From positions 838,904-857,072 of the forward strand of contig NC_090619.1 of the NCBI RefSeq assembly GCF_004359215.1: DNA of 18,169 nucleotides, given 5' to 3'. The notes beneath the pieces are model-generated. The model was not told the DNA's origin. It saw nothing but the letters and a program-made list of their open reading frames with translations, and ran no database searches. How positions within the stretch are numbered: position 1 is the stretch's first letter; each line of letters begins with the position of its first letter. The position numbers and the translations under genes were made by a program. This document shows, in pieces, positions 9,178-17,395 of the stretch. This DNA comes from Bremia lactucae (lineage: Eukaryota > Oomycota > Peronosporomycetes > Peronosporales > Peronosporaceae).

Positions 9178-9590
9178 GTGCTCTCCCAAATAACGACTAT
9201 AACGTCACTAATTACTGGATTAATCCGTTCGCTTACGCCAAGGATGAATAGTGTAGCTCTGCTAAGAGCTCTTAAGAGCACTGAGTCGGAAATTAAATTG
9301 TCGGCATATTTGCGTGCGAGCTTATATCGTTTTTTATCGATAACGGCCTGTTGCTTGATTGCACGGATGCTGCGGATACTTCGCGCATCGTTGTTCTTCA
9401 TAACGAGAATATGAAGTATCGAATCTTCTATGAGGCATGATACTGTTCTTGGCGGTCATCTCAGTAGAGAAAATACCTACTGCTCCAAGAGCCAGGTTTA
9501 TAGGGGGCCCAAGCTCTTCCAATGAATTAGCACATACGTTCGCACATGCGATACTTGCCAACGGGTTAAGCCCTCGGCTCATGCTGCTGC
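9178..9590 (+). pseudogene. Integrase zinc-binding region of element A; core and C-terminus deleted
   Basis: NSVALLRALKSTESEIKLSA (about 9250) is followed, after frameshifts, by HDTVLGGHLSRE (about 9435) and ISTYVRTCDTCQRVKPSAHA (about 9520-9583). These give the two His and two Cys of an HHCC zinc-binding domain. At about 9588 the sequence changes abruptly to the antisense-ORF region, so the DDE catalytic core, GPY/F module and chromodomain are missing. Element B keeps these, and the corresponding interval there is about 2.2 kb. Confidence 0.8.
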
Positions 9591-9903
9591 GCTCTTCCAC
9601 ACTAAGTGGGGTGAATCGATATTCACTGCAGCTTGATAAAGAGCTTGTTTCTCTCTGACGATTGCCTACTCTTGCTCTTCATCGAGCGGGTCTCAGGGTC
9701 TATTGTCCTGCGCAATGCAGGTAAAGCATCCGCGGCACCACGTTCTGGGAACGGATTTTAGGCTCGACGAGTTTCATCCACACGACGAGGCATCTAGAGC
9801 GACGCTTTTTTCTTATTCTCCGATGGAGTGTGACTTTCATATTTCACCATCTTCTCATCGTCGAGGAGCTGATAAGAGTCGGTGCCTCACGCTTATTTGT
9901 CAT
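9590..9903 (-). pseudogene. Remnant of the antisense ORF of element A (N-terminal part)
   Basis: On the strand opposite to gag-pol, ATG at 9903 starts MTNKREAPTL. After a 1-base loss the frame continues as LDDEKMVKYESHTPSENK. Further on, NPFPERGAADALPALRR and PLDEEQE can be read. Element B has the same features at the same place: MPIKRESQPL, LDDKGMV, ESHTPSEN, NPLSERGAADVLTALSR and PLDEEQQ. The start codon, KRE, LDD..MV and ESHTPSEN are shared. It is cut off at the integrase junction near 9590. The function is unknown. It may encode an accessory protein or an antisense regulator; similarity alone cannot separate protein conservation from conservation of the DNA. Confidence 0.6.
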
Positions 9904-9947
9904 TAGACAAAGGAATGCAAAACGGTTAGCTGTTTAAATTCCAACCT

Positions 9948-9963
9948 CAAAGAGGAAATGAAG
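9948..9963 (-). promoter_or_regulatory. Initiator-like motif upstream of the antisense ORF in element A
   Basis: The minus strand reads CTTCATTTCCTCTTTG, containing TCATTTCC (YCAYTYY). It lies about 56 nt upstream of ATG 9903 and at the equivalent place to the motif at 11601-11616 in element B. Confidence 0.35.
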
Positions 9964-9992
9964 CCAATGTTGTCACTCGGAGTCAGCAGTCT

Positions 9993-10004
9993 GATGGGGG
10001 AGGG
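9993..10004 (+). other. Polypurine tract of element A
   Basis: GATGGGGGAGGG lies immediately before the TG of the 3' LTR. It is the expected plus-strand primer and fixes the orientation of the element. Element B has the same tract inverted at 11561-11571. Confidence 0.75.
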
Positions 10005-10285
10005 TGTAATGGGGCACACTTCGGTTAAAGAACCGTTGTTGTGGTACATTTACTTTATGGTTTTTGTTCCATTCATAAAAGTTAACTACTGAAATCACAT
10101 TTATTATGTGTAACATATTTGGCAGCCGCCAGATATAAACCTGGTGGCCAAAATCTATTTAGATATCTCGTTAGGGTAAGGCTTTAGGTTTAAATTATTA
10201 AAAAAGGTCGGTTCTCCTCTTGATCTTACAGCGTCTAGTGCTTTCCTAAGGCTTGTGCATTGACCTAGAAATAATGAACCTGAAA
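10005..10285 (+). repeat. Truncated 3' LTR of element A
   Basis: Begins TGTAATGGGGCACAC and follows the 5' LTR and the inverted LTR at 11560 for about 280 bp. Similarity ends near AACCTGAAAG at 10285, where unrelated minus-strand protease sequence begins. With the LTR at 11097-11560 it forms a large imperfect inverted repeat. Confidence 0.75.
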
Positions 10286-11096
10286 GATGTTAGCGTAGAC
10301 TTCCTGTTTTTGATGTTTAAGAGAAGTGGGTCCATCCACTTCAGTTAACTGCGTGCTTGCAGCTATTTCGCTTAGCTGACTGCGCCAGCTTATTTGAGGA
10401 TAAATCTGCATAAACCATAATTGCTCGAAAATGATATAATGACTTTTCGGTGTTCCCTTTCAGTGACCTTCATGTTAAGGAACACCATAAAATCCATGAG
10501 TATGATCGCTTCAACTTGTTTCGTAACCTATTTAGAAGTCCACGTTCCATCGAACTGGCGATCGACGCTACTCCTGGCTTGATCAAGTTTTTCGAAGCTC
10601 CGGAACCAATAAAAAAATTCACGTGGTTTCTACCAATACAACCTTCTCGCACCAATAGCTTGCTTTGTGAAGGAGCTGCGACTGTCGAATTGATTTTTTC
10701 GACGTAATGTTAAGCATCCGCTTTCAATCCTGTGTTAACGCTTAGCGTTGCTGCATTGACTACGATCGTACACTGCGGTGTAGGAGTCACAATCTGAACC
10801 ATCGTCGTGCTCCTTACTCTTAACATGATTAATGTTATGATGACGGTTGGTATTTGAAGACTGACTATTCCGAGCGGTTGCTAGTGTCTTTGCACTCTGT
10901 GCATGTGACGCACAGTACACTGAGCCGAACGATGATTTGGACTACCGCACGTGAAGCATAAGTTGCGGCGACGATATTCGTCACGTGATGGCATTTGCAC
11001 ATTGCTGATGTTCATAGGTTCTAGACCATAATGGTCGCGAAATGTACGAGTACCGTACGACCTGTAGCGAGGCGCTCATACGACGATCGCGAGCAA
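10286..11096 (-). pseudogene. Minus-strand gag end and protease remnant (element F)
   Basis: Starting about 35 bp after the inner end of the LTR at 11097, a minus-strand gag C-terminus can be read (HYGLEPMNISNVQMPSRDEY). It has a complete zinc knuckle CFTCGSPNHRSAQC (CX2CX4HX4C) at 10958-10917. Downstream, at 10655-10470, is a protease with FFIGSGASKNLIKPGVAS, where the catalytic Asp of the usual D-S-G-A-S has become Gly (codon 10607-10605). Most of gag is absent, so a large deletion joined the LTR to the end of gag. RT is absent because the fragment meets the broken LTR of element A at about 10285. It shares the orientation of element B and may be the next copy of an LTR-sharing tandem. Confidence 0.75.
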
Positions 11097-11560
11097 TGTA
11101 TACGGAGCTACCTCGAAAATAAAGTCAAAGGAAGAGTTTTAGATTCAGAAAGTCTATTAGTTCTATAGACCGAATGGTTTAACAACTCAGGGAGTCGTAC
11201 AAGCTATTAACGCTTGATGAATCCTAGTTCAAGGGATTTAGGGGTTCGTAAAACCAAGTGGCAACTAGTGCCCAAGAGTATAAACCTTAGAAAGGTTTCT
11301 ATCTTATAGATCAATGCGCAAGCCTTAGGAAGGCACTTGACGCTATCGGATCAAAAGGGGAACTGCACTTTATTAATTGTTTAATCTAAAACCTTCCCCA
11401 GCTAATTTAAAAAATAGATTTCGGCCGCCAGATATATATCTGGCGACAACCACATTTGTTACCCATAATAAATGGGATTAAGGTAATAAACTATTTTAGA
11501 ATAGGATAAAAGGGGTATATTACCCAAAATGTAAGTGTAACCGATGTGTGCCCCATTACA
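11097..11560 (-). repeat. LTR of element B, inverted relative to element A (464 bp)
   Basis: On the minus strand it starts TGTAATGGGGCACAC at 11560 and ends TATACA at 11097, giving TG..CA termini. It is preceded on that strand by the polypurine tract at 11561-11571. It aligns over its whole length with 4676-5124. It is also followed on the minus strand by a gag remnant, so it may serve as both the 3' LTR of B and the 5' LTR of F. Confidence 0.85.
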
Positions 11561-11571
11561 CCCTCCCCATC
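11561..11571 (-). other. Polypurine tract of element B
   Basis: On the minus strand GATGGGGAGGG directly precedes the LTR start. It matches the tract of element A. Confidence 0.75.
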
Positions 11572-11600
11572 AGACTGTTGACACTGAGTGACAACATTCG

Positions 11601-11616
11601 TGTCATTTCCTTTTTG
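11601..11616 (+). promoter_or_regulatory. Initiator-like motif upstream of the antisense ORF in element B
   Basis: TGTCATTTCCTTTTTG contains TCATTTCC, a YCAYTYY oomycete initiator, followed by a T-rich flank. It lies about 69 nt before ATG 11674. The corresponding place in element A (9948-9963) keeps the same core. Confidence 0.4.
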
Positions 11617-11673
11617 AGGTTGAAACCTAATCAGCTAACCGCTTAATTGTGTTTTTTTTCTCTCCTTTGTCAC

Positions 11674-13403
11674 ATGCCAATCAAGCGTGAGTCACAACCT
11701 CTTGGCACCTTCCTCGACGATAAGGGAATGGTGGACTTTGAAAGTCACACTCCATCAGAGAACGAGGAACAATAGCGTCGATTTTTACGCGCCTTCTCCT
11801 CCGGATGAACGTCGGCGGGCCCCGAATCCGCTCTCTGAACGTGGTGCCGCTGACGTATTAACTGCATTGAGCAGGATACAGGACCCTGAGTCCAACATCA
11901 TTACGAATCCGCTCGATGAAGAGCAACAGCGGGCAATCCTCATAGAGGAACAAGCTCGTCGTCAAGCTGCCGATAGCGAAAGCTTAAGCTCATAGTGAAT
12001 ATAGATTCACTCCGCTTAGTGCGGAAGAGCGTCTCAAAGTGATCGCGGGTCACAGTTTGGCCATCTGGATATCTGGACCTACAGCGACGACGCCGGAGGA
12101 GCTCGCTGCTCGCGATGTACTTCATGAGCGATACCTTACGCCAAAGGTAATGACGCGAGGTCAGTATCTGACGCGTTTACGTGATCAAGCCCGTGAGGCT
12201 TTCGTGACCGCCATGAGGGAAATTCCGATCGTTTTGTCTCCGAACGAAACAATAAGTGAGAACGAAGACTCATTTGAGAAATGGGTCCATCGGACCCGCC
12301 GCCTGTGCAATATTTGGATTATCGGATAGTCTGCGGATGTGGCTGATGTTCGTTTGGAACGGAAGCTTCGCTTCGATTTCGCCAAGCTTAGGCCAAAGGC
12401 CAGTTACGTTCGGCATTTGTGCCACAAAACGAAGAAAGGTCTAGCCAATATTTCAGTGCTTCGGTTGCGAGGTCAGTATCTGACGAGTTTACGTGATCAA
12501 GCCCGTGAGGCTTTCGCGACCGCCATGAGGGAAATTCCGATCGTTTTATCTCCGAACGAAACAATAAGTGACAACGAAGACTCATTTGAGAACTGGGTCC
12601 ATCGGGCTCGCCGCCTCTGCAATATTTGGATTATTGGAGAGTCTCCGGATGTGGCTGATGATCGTTTTGAACGGAAGCTTCGCTTCGATTTCGCCAAGAT
12701 TTAAGTAATAATGATATAAAACTTACAAGACATAATTTAACGTATCATGATTTACCTTTCTTTAATTTTAATTATCCTTACAACTTAGGCCAAAGGCCAG
12801 TTACGTTCGGCATTTGTGCCACAAAACGAAGAAAGGTCTAGCCAATATTTCAGTGCTTCGGTTGACCGTGCAACCATTAATTGAAGCTGCACGGAGGCTA
12901 TAGATCCACCTAATCCCCACCTCTAGTGGTGGGAAGCGTCGCTTGACGCGAGTTGACCCTGAGCTTGGCGCTCAAAAACGTCAACGGCGTACGGACAATC
13001 TTGCCGAAGAGGTACCTTAACACTCAAGAGTTCTCGGAAGAGGGGTACCCCAGCCACTTCACCAGATACTGGTATTCGCCCTTACGACGACGTCGCTTTA
13101 AAAGTTTCTCCACATGAAACTGAAGGTTCTCTTGCGCATCAAGCAGCACGGGAGGGGGCCGAAATCTCGACGGAAGCATTTGATGCTTTAAAGCACGAAG
13201 TGCAACTTCTTCGTGAGAGCCTTACTCGGATTTTGAGCTCTTTTGAGGTGGTTCAGAACCGTCTTTCGATGCTGGAGCGTCAGCTACCTCGTTTACAGGG
13301 CCAGCTGTATATACTGGGAAGGATGCAGCAATCTGCGGCAGGACCGCCTGTTTCGGCGCAAGCGCCTTTAAGTCCACGTGGAAAGGGGTCTATATGGGTA
13401 TAG
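11674..13403 (+). pseudogene. Antisense ORF of element B: unknown protein with C-terminal coiled coil
   Basis: Runs against pol. Start ATG 11674 (MPIKRESQPLGTFLDD). Pieces follow in successive frames: PPDERRRAPNPLSERGAADV (about 11791), FTPLSAEERLKVIAGH (about 12009), a central segment with EIPIVLSPNET (about 12217), then GGKRRLTRVDPELGAQKRQRR (basic, nuclear-signal-like, about 12930) and an acidic/basic linker. The end is a Leu-rich heptad-like stretch around LKHEVQLLRESLTRILSSF (13188-13245) and a TAG at 13401. Breaks: frameshifts near 11770 and 11990, stop at 12327, an in-frame 312-bp duplication with 85-bp insert, stop near 12900, and a 1-base loss near 13018 that also breaks the chromodomain. 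Without the duplication the length would be about 440 residues. From about 12923 onward it overlaps pol tail to tail. I do not recognise the family. Confidence 0.6.
12156..12864 (+). repeat. Tandem direct duplication (312 bp units), second unit carrying an 85-bp AT-rich insert
   Basis: Unit 1 is 12156-12467 and unit 2 is 12468-12864. Both begin CGAGGTCAGTATCTGACG and end GTGCTTCGGTTG. They are similar throughout, and the last 80 bp are identical. Unit 2 has 85 extra AT-rich bases at 12699-12783, between GCCAAG and CTTAGG. 312 is a multiple of three, so the duplication keeps the antisense frame; the 85-bp insert does not. In unit 1 a stop (TAG at 12327) stands where unit 2 has GAG. Confidence 0.93.
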
Positions 13404-13580
13404 CAAGCCAACGTAAAACACTGGGTGTGTACGCAGCTTGCGAGGAAGGTTTAGCGTTTAAGCAAGGCCCTTCTTGGCCACGACCGTAAATAATACAATA
13501 AAGCGCGGGCGCAATTTGGCCTTAAAGACCGTAGAAACAAGGTTTATAGGTAGAGTTTTAGCGTTTAACAAAATTCGGTC
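12923..13580 (-). pseudogene. Integrase C-terminus (GPY/F module) and chromodomain of element B
   Basis: Minus strand: FKAKLRPRFIVLFTVVAKKG (about 13520-13460) corresponds to a GPY/F module, then RKLRTHPVFYVGLL. After a variable linker comes PPPVLLDAQENLQFHVEKLL, then RRRRKGEYQYLVKWLGYP, a chromodomain (13119-13024) with the aromatic and Trp positions expected. The Trp after ENS is TGA at 13026-13024; a 1-base loss follows, and the frame ends at TAG 12925. Chromodomains on Gypsy integrases direct insertion to marked chromatin. Its coding strand is opposed by the antisense ORF through this whole stretch. Confidence 0.85.
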
Positions 13581-13747
13581 TCAAACCGGAAAGAATTAAT
13601 ACAGCTCCTGGTTTTAACATCAACTTGTTTTTTTGTTTGTCTTGGGTATCAGCCATCGCGTCCCTTGCATGTCTTAAGACACTGAATCGCGTCACGAGGA
13701 ACTCGCTTACTTGTTTCCGGACGGTAACAGGGTTGATACCAGCAAGC

Positions 13748-14640
13748 CTATTGGCTAATTCCCCCCCACCAAGCCCTGAGCCACGCAGTGGTATCGTTAA
13801 AGGAACCCGTGGGTGGGACCGTTGACATAGAACGGATTATAGCCTGTAGAGGCATGAACAGCGTTATTTGACGCAAATTCCACCACTGGGAGCAATGAGT
13901 TCCAGCGCTTTGGTGTCTGAGCACACACACCGCGTAAAACGTCTTCAATGACGCGATTGACACTTTCAGTTTGACGATCGGTTTGCGGATGGTCTGCGGT
14001 GGACATGTCGAATCTGGTGCCAAGCACTCGGGAATTTGATTTTCAGAATTTACCGTGAAACGGGCGTCCCAATCAGAGACAATTGTCACTGGCAAACCGT
14101 GTTGTTAAAGCACGCGAGCGATGAGCAGCCTTGCTGTACCTTCACCATCAATGGTATCTGGCGCAGCCGCTAAGTGATCCATTTTGCTCAATAGGTCAAC
14201 AAAGCCACTATGCCAGACTTACCGGCCGAATGTTTCGGTAGACCGAATACAAATCCATACTAATGGACTCTTAACACCCTATGGGTACGGGCAGACTTGC
14301 CAGTGGCGCAACGGCATGCGCCGAAAGTTTAATCCGTTGGCAAGTTTCGCATGTGCGAACGTATGTGCTGATCCATTTATAAAGTTTGGGCCACCAATAA
14401 ATCTGGCTTACAGAGACCGAGATGACCAACAAAGACAGTATCGTGTGCTTCATAGGTGATGGGTACTTCAAATCCTTATCATGAGGAACAACGACGCGCG
14501 GAGGATCCGGAGCGTCCGTGCAATAAATCAAAAGGTCGTTATCGATAGAATACCGATGTAACCTTGCACGCAAACGTGCCGACAATTTAAAATCCGAGTC
14601 AGAGTTCTTTAGGGCTCGTAGCAGAGCTACACACTGTTCA
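13748..14640 (-). pseudogene. Integrase zinc-binding domain and DDE core of element B
   Basis: QCVALLRALKNSDSDFKLSA leads to the zinc-binding segment with WWPKLYKWISTYVRTCETCQ (about 14390-14330). The core follows with stops: first Asp in ESISMDL (about 14255), second Asp in TIVSDWD (about 14085), then FDMSTADHPQTDRQTESVNR with the catalytic Glu (about 13950), and VEFASNNAVHASTGYNPFYV. DDE spacing is of Gypsy type. Frameshifts near 14445, 14240 and 14040 and stops in the core make it inactive. This domain would insert the cDNA into the genome. Confidence 0.85.
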
Positions 14641-15412
14641 TCCTTGGCGTGAGTCGAAAGGATTAATTCAGTAATAGGCGACATGAAAGTCTTTAAATGA
14701 TTGAGCTCATAATCCGGCCTGCGTGACAACGCATCGGCCAAAAAATGCATTTTGCTTGACTTCACCTGGACTTGTATTCGGCAAAAACATAAAAGCCATC
14801 GGGCCATTCTATGAGAGATGGGGCGACTTAGTCCAGTGCGTAATGACGCGTGATCTGTATATATCACAAACGGCTTAGAGCCGAGCAGATGAACTCTGAA
14901 TTTGACGAGAGTATATTTCATAGCAAGCAATTCTTTGTCATGAACTGAATACTTCTTTTCCGCAGCTTTGAGCTGTCTAGATTCGAACGCAATAACACGT
15001 TCATGCCCATCAGCATCTTTTTGTAACAGTGCACTGCCAATGGCAAAACCGATGCGTCACAGACGACACTAAAAGGCCATTTTTTTGGATTCGGTAGAAC
15101 CAAAATCGGGGCATGAATACGACTAACCTTAACTGCTTGAAAAGCATTATGTTCTGTGCTAGTCCAGCACCATTCTGTAATCCTTTTAAATAGATTAGAT
15201 AATGGCCTAGCCATATCAGCGTAATTTTCGCTATATTTGTGTGAATATTTGGCGAGACCCAACCACTTTCGCAAATCCTTTTGGTTTGTAGAAACCGGCC
15301 AATCTACTATGGCTTTTACCTTGGCGGAATCCGCTATAAGGCCTAGCTTCCCACTAAAGCACCCTAAGAAAGAAATTTCTTCTGCGCCAACAATGCGTTT
15401 AGATGCATTGGC
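14640..15412 (-). pseudogene. End of RT and RNase H of element B
   Basis: Starts abruptly at ANASKRIVGAEEISFLGC (15412), the part of RT after the YxDD palm; the catalytic palm is missing. Then DLRKWLGLAKYSHKYSENYA and the RNase H start FSVVCDAS. A frameshift near 15050 is followed by MKYTLVKFRVHLLGSKP and YTDHASL (about 14930-14850), and the domain ends at LADALSRRPDY. The intact middle of RNase H shows what element A has lost. The first part is fused in frame to unrelated upstream sequence, giving a 206-codon chimeric frame from 15538. Confidence 0.87.
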
Positions 15413-15917
15413 AATACTTTCCAACGTCAGATACGTGGGAGCCGCGTTCCACACTTGTTGCTGGACTTGTCGCTTCCACCGAGCGATCAACTCTCGCTCG
15501 CGGTAGTCAGCGGGACCTCTCGATTCATCTCGACCCACTCGGCCCGACTTGGCCGAGTGAACCCGGACTTTTTATAGTGGATGTAACAGTCGACACGATC
15601 CGACTGCCAAGACTCCTCAAACATATCGGGTCGCAATGTGCTCACTCGGTGTTGGGCTTCGCGCGTCACCGAGTCAGGATGCGCGTTTCTCGAAAGAAGG
15701 ATGGATCGAAAATGTACTGCGCCAGAAGCCGCGACCATGCTCGTCCAGCGACGCCGTCGTCACGTAGCGGTCCGGCGTCACTGATTTACCCTTGCTTCGA
15801 CGATACATTTGCCTCGCCAGCTCGCGGATAGCGTCGCGGCTCGTCGTCGCGCCACGATCCACTGCAGTCGTCCACGCTGTACGGCGTGAACGTGCCGACA
15901 TATCGGTTACCTGCCAT
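15413..15917 (-). pseudogene. Antisense ORF remnant at the 3' end of element E, unknown protein
   Basis: On the strand opposite to the LTR orientation, ATG 15917 starts MAGNRYVGTFTPYSVDDCSG. Protein-like pieces follow in shifted frames: RDAIRELARQMYRRSKGKSV (about 15840), LAQYIFDPSFFRETRILTR (about 15728-15675), then STLRPDMFEESWQSDRVDC, YKKSGFTRPSRAEWVEMNRE and ERELIARWKRQVQQQVWN up to the junction at 15412. It has no similarity I can name to gag or pol, nor a clear match to the antisense ORF of B. Position and direction are the same as there: just inside a polypurine tract and LTR, reading away from it. The alternative plus-strand frames here look like composition artefacts. Truncated at the join with element B. 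Confidence 0.45.
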
Positions 15918-16170
15918 CACGGCTTTGCAGTCGCGGTGTGGCTGTGTTTTGCGGTAGTCGTGCTTGTTGTGCGTCTCGGCTGTCGTCTTCGAGGCGAGAA
16001 GCAGTGTAAGCGTTTTGTGCAACGCGACGTCTCTCTCACGTGTGTGGTTCTCGAAGGCCGAGCACACTGCAAAAGCGAAGTGTGTGTGTCTCAATTTTCG
16101 TTTGGCCTTGTTTTGTTTTGTCATGTTGCATTTCACTTCATTTGGTTATAGTGACCGTGGTCATTATCTT

Positions 16171-16182
16171 GAGTGGGGGTAA
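16171..16182 (+). other. Polypurine tract before the LTR at 16183
   Basis: GAGTGGGGGTAA lies directly before TGTAACGG. This marks the following LTR as a 3' LTR of a plus-strand element (E) whose body lies to the left. Confidence 0.5.
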
Positions 16183-16922
16183 TGTAACGGAGTACACATT
16201 TTACTCATTTAGGTGCGATACTAGATGTGTAATATTGATAGTTAGGATTTAGTGCATAAAGCAGATGGTGGTTGACTATTACGTTGAGATGGATCTAGAT
16301 ATGTTAGGACTCCCTTAAAATAAATAAACTATCAGACCGGAAAATACCGCAGCCACTTAAGTCAACAGTCGAGTGTCCACCATCCAAGCTTCCTCAACAT
16401 CGACCGCGTAAGTAAATTACGGAGCACAAACGCCCCGTCACGCACAAAACAACCTTTGCTCTTGTGCAAGTGACGTCACGGAAGCGGTTGCCCGTGTTTG
16501 CATGCGCACTGTGTATGAACAATGAACTGGTGTATATTTAATGAATCTAACTGTCTGTAGAAGCGCATCTCTACATGGCAAGCGCATTTTTCTATATACC
16601 TCGGCTCGTAGATGGCGTCAGTCCTAGATGTCATCCCCTACAATTTAAATACACCTGCTTTTATCACATTCACAAGGGTGGGGTCACTTCGTGAACCTCA
16701 ACCGAGTGACAGTTCAAGAAGATTTACATGAATGAATCGACCTATACCTAGCGAACGTGTAACATAAGGCAGACAGCATTTCACAACACTCCCTCTCTTC
16801 AAGTAAGATTTAACATTTCTGCTAACATCGACAAGGGGAGGATTAAGGTACAGTGAGCCGACTACGACCGGCCGCTTAAGTCCTCTCACATATCCCCCAC
16901 TCGATTAGTGTGTGCACCTACA
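16183..16922 (+). repeat. LTR of a second Gypsy family (about 740 bp)
   Basis: Starts TGTAACGGAGTACACA after a polypurine tract and ends at CCTACA, 25 bp before a gag start, so it has TG..CA ends. The central part (16465-16680) is related to 395-690. Since it has a polypurine tract on its left and gag on its right, it is shared by elements E and C. The exact right end is less certain because no TGG primer site follows. Confidence 0.6.
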
Positions 16923-16947
16923 GGGTGAAATCACACGGCGCTCCTAA

Positions 16948-17395
16948 TTGCCACCTAAAAGAGGCGCAGCTAGTCGATCTTCTGCAAAGACACCCACACA
17001 GCCTAACACACAGCGTACGCGCCGCTATATTACGCCACCGTCGCCTAGTGTCACGGATGCAACGCCGACAGCTATTGCTGCTGTCGCGCTGTCAATTGGA
17101 TACAATGCTTCATCCCAATCACAAAGTGAGGATGTAATCCGTCGCTTATTGTTGAATATACTCAATTTATTCGTAGCTCTAGACACGGAGACACCTACCG
17201 TTGCGAAGTAAAAATTAGCCTATCATCAACGAAGCAACTGTTTTGTCGTCTGCGCAAACTAGCGCAGCGAACATGTACGAGAGAACTGCCCATGAAGGTT
17301 ATGTTGCTTCCAGTGGGGTATATCAACTTCTGCCGTTCAGATTATTCATAATGGAGAGTCTGGCGCAGAATAGCCCGAGCATACAGCTATACTGA
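16948..17395 (+). pseudogene. gag N-terminal part of element C, start codon lost
   Basis: The frame reads PPKRGAASRSSAKTP after a TTG codon at 16948 that probably was ATG. It continues through a Pro/Thr/Ser-rich stretch to ALSIGYNASSQSQSEDVIRR and stops at 17209. After a frameshift, VLSSAQTSAANMYERTAHEG and SSGVYQLLPF (about 17240-17340) continue. The basic, low-complexity start is usual for Gypsy gag. After about 17395 gag stops and pol C-terminal sequence begins, so the rest of gag, protease, RT, RNase H and most of integrase are deleted. Confidence 0.6.

Larger units (their letters stand above)
4676..10285 (+). mobile_element. Decayed Ty3/Gypsy LTR retrotransposon, element A
   Basis: Order on the plus strand: 5' LTR (4676), gag, protease, RT, RNase H, integrase zinc-binding region, polypurine tract, truncated 3' LTR (10005). 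Protease-RT-RNase H-integrase is the Gypsy order. Both LTRs start TGTAATGGGGCACAC. Stops, frameshifts, a 22-codon loss in RNase H, loss of the integrase core and chromodomain, and LTR truncation near 10285 show that it is dead. The two LTRs are clearly diverged, so the insertion is old. No target duplication can be checked because the 3' end is missing. It points away from the UGP/PGM gene. Confidence 0.9.
11097..15412 (-). mobile_element. Decayed Ty3/Gypsy retrotransposon, element B (3' two thirds)
   Basis: Reads right to left: end of RT, RNase H, integrase, GPY/F, chromodomain, an antisense ORF region, polypurine tract, LTR. Same LTR family as element A and closely related pol. The 5' LTR, gag, protease and the RT palm are missing because it is cut at about 15412, where sequence of element E begins. 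Numerous stops and frameshifts make it inactive. Confidence 0.88.

Noticed and set aside
10450..10707. Plus-strand 85-codon frame
   Set aside because: It lies opposite a recognisable protease segment (GSGASKNL) on the minus strand; shadow.
12185..12697. Two near-identical minus-strand 66-codon frames (MAKSKRSFRSKR..)
   Set aside because: They are the reverse of the tandem duplication and end within it; the plus-strand frame is longer and continues across both units.
12699..12783. 85-bp AT-rich insert read as an intron
   Set aside because: Boundaries look intron-like (GTAATA, CTTAG), but no splice choice restores the frame or sequence of unit 1.
11674..13403. Plus-strand gag of a separate element nested in B
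   Set aside because: The same sequence occurs in the same place in element A, next to the polypurine tract, and no LTR of plus orientation accompanies it in B.
15792..16151. Plus-strand hydrophobic frame that could suggest a membrane protein
   Set aside because: The opposite strand carries a better protein-like sequence, and the hydrophobicity comes from T-rich composition next to an LTR.
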